Source: a virus. Taken from it: a stretch of DNA of 33,310 nt. The stretch is taken from IMG/VR virus record IMGVR_UViG_3300047322_000123, positions 1-33,310 of that record; one strand, given 5' to 3'. Position numbers and translations under genes: made by a program. This document shows positions 28,484 through 33,310 of the stretch, piece by piece (position 1 is the stretch's first letter; every line of letters starts with the position of its first letter). Under the pieces are notes generated by a model. It saw only the letters and a list, made by a program, of their open reading frames with translations. It made no database searches and was not told the DNA's origin.

Positions 28484-28793
28484 GCTCCGGTTCCTTGGCT
28501 AGCTTCTTGGTGATGTGTACCGTTCGCGCATTGTCTTCGAGGCCTATGATCTCGTGCGGAAAGCCAGCGAAAGTATCAAGCACGGTGCCGCTCTCGTGTA
28601 TGCCGTTCTCCACGGCGCCGTTCTCCATTATGATCCTGATCAGTACGCGCCCTCTGGCAACGATGATGATATGAGACGTTGCATCATCGTGATTGTGCAT
28701 CGGCAAGCAGTCACCCGCCTTTTGATAGTCGTACATCAGCAACTGTAGGTCGCCTATCTTGGCTCCGTTGATGACCGGCATGCCCATACTCAT
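28455..28793 (-). CDS. Cupin-fold protein
   Basis: 112 aa from the ATG at 28793 (TAATG overlap with the oxygenase gene); the longer frame is not used. Cupin motif 1 is MHNHDDATSHIIIVARGRVL, with metal ligands probably His33, His35 and later His41; motif 2 is TVLDTFAGFPHEIIGLED with His near position 84. This is a single-domain metal-binding jelly-roll like small cupins. Its strict co-expression with a 2OG oxygenase in the fibre operon suggests a shared modification pathway or metal/sugar handling; substrate unknown. Confidence 0.8.
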   Translation of the reverse strand: MSMGMPVINGAKIGDLQLLMYDYQKAGDCLPMHNHDDATSHIIIVARGRVLIRIIMENGAVENGIHESGTVLDTFAGFPHEIIGLEDNARTVHITKKLAKEPEHENGNSNPV

Positions 28794-29362
28794 TAGCGCA
28801 ACTCCGGTCCCGCCACCCACATAACGAGTGATCGCCGCACACCTTTCGTCACCGGCCTCACCTCGTGAACGATCTCAGAGCGAAAGAACGTCGCCATGCC
28901 CCGCATACGCGGCATGGTAACTGGTGTGAGGTTGTGCGGGTACAGCCACAACTCGCCGCCCTCGTAGTCTTCAGGTTTCGACAACTGCAGGCTCATGCTC
29001 AGCTTGCGGTGATGATCGGTGTACTTGCCGTATGTACAGTCTGCATGAGAGCAGTAGCGGCCACCGTCGTATTCGGTCAGTTGTAGGTTTTCGATGGTCG
29101 TTAACTCCAGGTGGAAGTGCTTGTTGACTTGGTAGACCGCATCATCGAGAGCGGTGTAGAGCCACTCAATCTCAGGCTTAGGCATCAACCAATCGATTGT
29201 GCTGTCCCTCTGCTCAGGATTAACCTTGCCAGCGTCAACCTTGCCAGCGTGTTTATTGTCGCTCCACAGCGCATCAATCTTGTCCAACTCCTCCGCAGCG
29301 AACACTTCAGACGAAGCAACCCACGCTTGGCGCGGATACGTTTGTAGCTTCCACATAGACAT
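28793..29362 (-). CDS. 2-oxoglutarate/Fe(II)-dependent hydroxylase
   Basis: 189 aa. Double-stranded beta-helix enzyme: iron ligands His106 and Asp108 (GRYCSHADCTYGKY) and His166 (RSEIVHEVRPV), and Arg176 for 2-oxoglutarate (KGVRRSLVMWVAG). YDGGRYCSHADCTYG and LQLSKPEDYEGGELWLY are typical of the PKHD/prolyl-4-hydroxylase-like group. The full set of active-site residues suggests an active enzyme. The gene lies 2 nt behind a glycine/collagen-like protein and near a 507-aa collagen-like fibre, so hydroxylation of fibre proline or lysine is a reasonable idea. Repair or other substrates cannot be excluded. Confidence 0.88.
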   Translation of the reverse strand: MSMWKLQTYPRQAWVASSEVFAAEELDKIDALWSDNKHAGKVDAGKVNPEQRDSTIDWLMPKPEIEWLYTALDDAVYQVNKHFHLELTTIENLQLTEYDGGRYCSHADCTYGKYTDHHRKLSMSLQLSKPEDYEGGELWLYPHNLTPVTMPRMRGMATFFRSEIVHEVRPVTKGVRRSLVMWVAGPELR

Positions 29363-29364
29363 GT

Positions 29365-29958
29365 TCAGCTTGTCGTCACTTGCACGTAGCCAGGACTACC
29401 GGCACTTCCAGGACTACCCCAACCGCCAGTGCCACCAGGACTGCCTGGATTGCCATTCTGAATTGGCACACCAGGGCTTGTATGCCAGTAACCAGGGGCA
29501 CCTGCTGCACCGGCAGCACCATACATGCCAGCAGCTCCAGCAGTGCCAGCAGCGCCTACAACAACGCTGACACCTGTGCGTGGTTGAAGCGTGCTGCTGC
29601 TGCGTTGATACGTTGCGGTACCGGCAGCTTGGAATGATGATGCACCACCAGGACCACCAGCACCGCCTGGGCCACCAGCACCTCCTGCACCGCCACATCC
29701 GGGAGGAACATAGTATGCCGCCATACCCGGCCAGTACTGACAATTAGCGGGCGTCCACACGCCAACTCCGCAAGAGCAGTTGTAAAATATAGGATAGCTA
29801 CCGGGTGTCCCGGGTGACCCGGGTGATCCTGGTGTTCCAGATGATCCTGGTGTGCCGTTCACAACATTGGCGGCGACGGCACGATAATTATTCGGCACGA
29901 TAAATGACGCAGGGCCATTGATCATGCTTGTCCCAGTTATGATGGCGAAGCCTCTCAT
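29365..29958 (-). CDS. Glycine-rich, partly collagen-like tail protein
   Basis: 197 aa, TGATG overlap with the upstream fibre stop. Collagen-type blocks: GTPGSSGTPGSPGSPGTPGS (residues 35-54, proline in the third position of five triplets), GGAGGAGGPGGAGGPGG (89-105), and NPGSPGGTGGWGSPGSAGSP (170-189). Between them lies a Cys-rich block (CSCGVGVWTPANCQYWPG) and a GAAG repeat. A small fibre or adhesin that may trimerise; the hydroxylase gene starts 2 nt later. Confidence 0.8.
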   Translation of the reverse strand: MRGFAIITGTSMINGPASFIVPNNYRAVAANVVNGTPGSSGTPGSPGSPGTPGSYPIFYNCSCGVGVWTPANCQYWPGMAAYYVPPGCGGAGGAGGPGGAGGPGGASSFQAAGTATYQRSSSTLQPRTGVSVVVGAAGTAGAAGMYGAAGAAGAPGYWHTSPGVPIQNGNPGSPGGTGGWGSPGSAGSPGYVQVTTS

Positions 29959-31481
29959 CAGCCCAGGCTCGCGTTGACCGCCACAAGTTGCAGCAGTGTG
30001 TGGGTTGCATCAAAGACAGAATAGCTCATCACGCTCCACTTGTTGGCGATGGTGCCGATAGTGAACGCCGTATCACCGTCGCAGCAGTAGCCGTTCGATG
30101 TCAGACCGCTGAGCGTGCGGCTGCCGGTGGCGTCCTGTTTGATGGCGATCAGCCCATCGGTGCCGACAACCGGCGTCTGCAAATAGCCAAGGGTGCGATT
30201 GCCGCCCATTGAGTTAAGCCTGAAGTTGCGGCCAATTCCCCCACTTGAACCGCCCGGCACAACAATGGTGGCGGCGTCCGTCAGCAATACCCATGAGGTG
30301 TCGGGCGGAGGCGGCACGTTGGCGGCAACCTTGGCGTCCACATACTGCTTGGTTGCGGCGTGAAGAAGCGCCGTGGGATCTGCACCCAGCGTTAAAAAAC
30401 CGGACATGGTATCGCCGGTCTTGCTCACGAAATTGTTGATGTCGGGCTGCGGGCAGGCGACAATCCACTGGCCGGGCGGGCCGGACGGGTCAATGTAAAA
30501 CACATAAAGCAGCCCGCTATCACTCTCCCACCAAAGCGTGCCGGGCAGCGGATTGGCCGGGGCAACGTCCATGATGACAATGCCGGAACCACCCGTGGTT
30601 TTGTCATCGACATATTTTTTGGTGGCGCTGTGCAAATCTATTGTTGGTGCGCCGGACAGCGTCAGCAGGCCGGTCATGACGCCACCGGACTTGGCGACCA
30701 GCGAGGTGTCGCTGGGGTGAACGTGGTCTTCCCGCGAATAGGCTGTCGCGGCGCCCGGCGCAGCCACTCCGTTCATCACCGGGTTGACGGTGCTGGGCGC
30801 CAGACCAAGGTTGGCGCGGGCAGTGGCGTAATTTGTCAAACCGGCAAGGTTCTCCGACTTGAGCATGTCACCGGAGCCGGAACCGGCTGGTCCGGTTGCT
30901 CCGGTGGGTCCGGTAGGTCCAGGGCTGCCCTGTGGCCCGGGGGGTCCGGTCAATCCAAGGGGTCCGGTCTGCCCAGGCACCCCCTGGTCACCCGGGTCAC
31001 CCTTGTCCCCCTTGTCGCCCTTGACGCCCTGCGCCCCAGTCGATCCAGAGGGGCCAGCAGCGCCGGTCGAGCCGGATGCCCCGACTGGCCCCTGGGGTCC
31101 AGGCGGTCCTGGAGGCCCAACGGCGCCAGCAGGCCCAGGCCCGCCAGACATATCAACGTATCGCTTGGTGGCCGCCTGCAAATCCAATGATGGATCGCTA
31201 GCCAATTCCAGCACGCCGGTCATGACGCCGCCAGACAGGGCCAGCCGTGACGTGTCGCTGGGGTGGATATGATCCTCTCTGGAGAACTGAAACGAGATGC
31301 CCGGCAGGCCCGGCGTTTGATCCATTAGCGGGATAAGCAAACCGGCGGCGCCGGGCGCCGCCACGATGCCGCCATAAGTCGTCCACTTCTCGCCGTCCCA
31401 GGTGTACTGGGGCACACCGGATATTCCCGGCGAGGGATACCTGTCTCCGATTGCTGGCGATGCCGGAAAATCGAAGGCCAT
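29958..31481 (-). CDS. Collagen-like modular tail fibre
   Basis: 507 aa. Modules in order: [33 protein letters not shown] docking block (1-38); [33 protein letters not shown] with ATKRYVD; collagen-like GXY stretch (about 115-202, near 29 triplets, including GPPGPPGPQ and GDKGDKGDP); a second [12 protein letters not shown] plus [62 protein letters not shown]; and a beta-rich tip ([20 protein letters not shown]). A trimeric receptor-binding fibre with a collagen-like shaft. Confidence 0.86.
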   Translation of the reverse strand: MAFDFPASPAIGDRYPSPGISGVPQYTWDGEKWTTYGGIVAAPGAAGLLIPLMDQTPGLPGISFQFSREDHIHPSDTSRLALSGGVMTGVLELASDPSLDLQAATKRYVDMSGGPGPAGAVGPPGPPGPQGPVGASGSTGAAGPSGSTGAQGVKGDKGDKGDPGDQGVPGQTGPLGLTGPPGPQGSPGPTGPTGATGPAGSGSGDMLKSENLAGLTNYATARANLGLAPSTVNPVMNGVAAPGAATAYSREDHVHPSDTSLVAKSGGVMTGLLTLSGAPTIDLHSATKKYVDDKTTGGSGIVIMDVAPANPLPGTLWWESDSGLLYVFYIDPSGPPGQWIVACPQPDINNFVSKTGDTMSGFLTLGADPTALLHAATKQYVDAKVAANVPPPPDTSWVLLTDAATIVVPGGSSGGIGRNFRLNSMGGNRTLGYLQTPVVGTDGLIAIKQDATGSRTLSGLTSNGYCCDGDTAFTIGTIANKWSVMSYSVFDATHTLLQLVAVNASLG

Positions 31482-31485
31482 CTGA

Positions 31486-32718
31486 TCAACTCTTCTTCGC
31501 GAGAATTAGATCAACGTACTGAACCTGGAGCGCGACTGAGTGAGCGTGCGGCTGACCGCCAGCGCCCCCAGCAACGCCAGAGGTGAGCGCCGGGCAGTCA
31601 ATGGTGTAGAGCGCGGTAGAGTACACAAAGTATCCCCAGATGCCGCCAGGGTTGTTCTCCTCGAACACGCCATACGGAATGGTATGCTTGTGTTCGGCCA
31701 TCTGCGACGAGGCCAGTGTGGCGCCGCTCGTTGCGTTCTGACTGAACACAGACGAGAACGGCGTGGCGCCGCCAGCGCCACCACCCGCAGTGCTGACGAT
31801 GCGAAGCGCCTTGTCGTGATGCGTGGTGACCTGGACCCATCCGGTTGGCGCTGCCGCCTGATAGAACGGCAGCGTGGTGTCGGTCGGAAACGGCGGCGGG
31901 ACGACGATGGAGGCGATAGCAGCGGCAATGTGATCGTCTACATATTTCTTGCTGACTGCCTCGTCATCGAACGTCGGCGGTTCATGCACATGCAGCGGTC
32001 CGGTCATGCTGTCGCCGCTGCGCAGCACCAGCGTGCTGATGTCGGGCTGTGGACAGGCGATAACCCACTGCGGCGGACCGTTCAGATCATTGTATCGGAC
32101 ATAAAGTAGTCCGGAGTCTGTATCCCACCAAAGCGTGTTATCGCGTGCTGCCGCAGGCGCCCCGTCTGATGTCTGCAATATTGTATCGGCGTATTGCTTG
32201 GGCACAGCTTGCAGCGTGCCGGTCGGATCACCGGACAGCGTCAGCAGGCCGGTCATGGTGTCACCGGCCTTCAGAACGAACATCGATGACTGATTGAGAA
32301 CCCACGTCGTCCAGACGCCGCCAATCTTCATGCGGACATAGACGGGACCGTTTGGATCGGTCAGGTCGCGGGCCTCGATAATAATCGCGCCTGGAGATGC
32401 CCAGTAGGCGATGCCAGCAAAGGCGTGGTTGGCGACGGGTGCGTTGGTGGCGAGGAGGTCTGAATAGAACGAGCCAGCCATCCACGAATAGCTGTCGTAG
32501 TTGTCGATATGCTGGAGCATCTTCTCGGCGGATAGATTATTCAGGGCGCCGTCTGCGGTCGACGCACCCGTGCCACCAGCAACGATAGGCCGTGGCGTGT
32601 TCAGATCCCGCTCAACGTCATGAACGAAAGAGTTGTACTTCTCGCTCTCAATCGTCGTGTCTGGAATGCCCTCGGTGCCGAGAGGTATGTGGTAAATGTT
32701 TGAGCCGTCGCGTGGCAT
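31486..32718 (-). CDS. Tail fibre with histidine-rich distal tip
   Basis: 410 aa. N-terminus [20 protein letters not shown] is a typical tail-attachment start. Fibre repeats [24 protein letters not shown] and [24 protein letters not shown] and the block [18 protein letters not shown] are shared with the 507-aa fibre. The C-terminus ([42 protein letters not shown]) has HxH motifs as in metal-binding fibre tips that form a needle or knob. First complete fibre gene of the cluster and probably the main receptor-binding protein. Confidence 0.86.
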   Translation of the reverse strand: MPRDGSNIYHIPLGTEGIPDTTIESEKYNSFVHDVERDLNTPRPIVAGGTGASTADGALNNLSAEKMLQHIDNYDSYSWMAGSFYSDLLATNAPVANHAFAGIAYWASPGAIIIEARDLTDPNGPVYVRMKIGGVWTTWVLNQSSMFVLKAGDTMTGLLTLSGDPTGTLQAVPKQYADTILQTSDGAPAAARDNTLWWDTDSGLLYVRYNDLNGPPQWVIACPQPDISTLVLRSGDSMTGPLHVHEPPTFDDEAVSKKYVDDHIAAAIASIVVPPPFPTDTTLPFYQAAAPTGWVQVTTHHDKALRIVSTAGGGAGGATPFSSVFSQNATSGATLASSQMAEHKHTIPYGVFEENNPGGIWGYFVYSTALYTIDCPALTSGVAGGAGGQPHAHSVALQVQYVDLILAKKS

Positions 32719-32730
32719 GCCGCCCTCCGA

Positions 32731-33310
32731 TTAGTTTCCGCGACGCGGATTGACCGTTATCTGCAACGGCTTCTTCTTGTTGTCGCCTTCCGAGATCGCC
32801 TGCTCCGCGAGCGTCTGCGCGATGATGTCCCTCGTCCGCTGCGGCAAAACCTGATTGCCCAGGTAGGCCTGCCCAGGCTTGGAGACGACGGCGCGAGCCA
32901 CGGCGAATGGCGCTGCTACTCCAGCAGCGGTGCCAAGCGGTCCGAAGTGACTGCCGAGATAGCCGCCGCCAGCCGAAAGCGCATTCGGAAGATTGAATAA
33001 TTGCTGCCAGCCCGCTCGCGCCGTGGTGCCGGTTTGCGGCAGATCCTTGAGGACAAGACCACCAGCCCTGGCCAGCTCGTCCAGGTCGCCGCTTTGCGCC
33101 GAATACTGTGCGTTGCGTCCGGCGCGAGTGGTCTGCGCCACTCTGGCCGGAGACAGGTTCTCTATCGAACTGGCCACTGCCGGTTCGAGCTGCTTCATGT
33201 TGCCCCAGCGCCGATTGTTCGTGACCCAGGCCTCGGCATCCGCTGGCGATAGACCAGCCTGCATGGCCTGATCCAGTGACTGCTTGAACTCCCGAAGAGC
33301 GCGAGCCTCG
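32731..33310 (-). CDS. Partial internal virion/tail protein (N-terminus outside window)
   Basis: The frame remains open to the window edge, adding residues EARALREFKQSLDQA before MQAGLSPADAEAWV, so the annotated start at 33264 is internal. The part seen is about 193 aa: a helical DQAM-AGLSPADA segment, NLSPARVAQTTRAGRNAQYS, DLDELARAGGLVLKDLPQTG, and a hydrophobic end (GTAAGVAAPFAVARAVV). I recognise the pattern (RxxYAQ-GDL--LARAG--hhk-LPQSGT) from C-terminal parts of large internal or ejected proteins in Rhizobiales phages. Probably the end of a long protein. Confidence 0.7.
   Translation of the reverse strand, partial: EARALREFKQSLDQAMQAGLSPADAEAWVTNNRRWGNMKQLEPAVASSIENLSPARVAQTTRAGRNAQYSAQSGDLDELARAGGLVLKDLPQTGTTARAGWQQLFNLPNALSAGGGYLGSHFGPLGTAAGVAAPFAVARAVVSKPGQAYLGNQVLPQRTRDIIAQTLAEQAISEGDNKKKPLQITVNPRRGN

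Noticed and set aside
29810-29860. Tandem GGTGATCC/GGTGTCCC-like DNA repeats
   Set aside because: They are the codons of collagen-like GTP/GSP triplets of the 197-aa protein.
1-33310. tRNA or rRNA genes, integrase and attachment sites
   Set aside because: No cloverleaf-like stretch, recombinase motif or att-like duplication was seen; absence in this partial window is not proof for the genome.

Overview
This window looks like a segment of a tailed double-stranded DNA phage (or prophage) of an alphaproteobacterium, most likely from the Rhizobiales. Portal, terminase, scaffold, major capsid and tail-fibre genes are all recognisable. The host suggestion rests on a phage-borne GcrA-like protein (GcrA is an alphaproteobacterial cell-cycle regulator), an exported protein with a VPGPI-type C-terminal sorting signal, high G+C (roughly 60% by eye), and many small proteins of types I associate with Rhizobiales phages. 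I saw no integrase, DNA polymerase, endolysin, tape-measure protein or tRNA in the window.

Layout. (1) Positions 1-12552 are one leftward packaging and head operon. In transcription order it holds a tiny membrane protein, an HTH protein, a coiled-coil protein, a TerS-like protein, another tiny membrane protein, the large terminase, two small ORFs, the portal, two virion-associated proteins, two IPT/TIG-fold proteins, two low-complexity basic proteins, a small conserved protein, the scaffold, the major capsid protein, a capsid-adjacent protein and a partial head-tail adaptor. Nearly every junction is an ATGA, GTGA or TGATG overlap. (2) Positions 12631-14115 hold short rightward genes, three of them behind near-identical TTGACA promoters that overlap perfect hairpins. 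(3) Positions 14177-21328 are a leftward early/replication operon: Cro-like HTH, GcrA-like, RuvC-like resolvase, an 83-aa protein, a RecB/Cas4-type nuclease, a conserved protein, an HNH homing endonuclease, an SSB-like protein, a primase-helicase, an iteron-like repeat array, and two unknown proteins. (4) Positions 21385-25068 are rightward accessory genes, including a MTDIVERLR paralogue cassette, a secreted VPGPI-CTERM protein and a possible Cys-His-Asp enzyme. (5) Positions 25172-33310 are leftward tail-fibre and lysis genes: a partial internal virion protein, modular fibres with collagen-like repeats, a 2OG-Fe(II) oxygenase, a cupin, a LamG-domain protein, a small membrane protein and a lipoprotein.

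Both ends of the window lie in leftward structural genes. The simplest reading is a circularly permuted genome in which the missing part (tail genes, perhaps endolysin) joins the adaptor gene at position 1 to the internal protein at 33310 in one long late operon.

The most interesting signals are: a complete 2OG-Fe(II) hydroxylase directly behind collagen-like fibre genes, suggesting fibre hydroxylation; near-absence of GANTC (two sites found by hand, where about a hundred are expected) together with a phage GcrA-like gene; a family of combined promoter and hairpin elements; a degenerate 58-bp tandem repeat with ACTTTCGCC iterons beside the primase-helicase; and a SINEP peptide motif shared by three adjacent small virion-region proteins.
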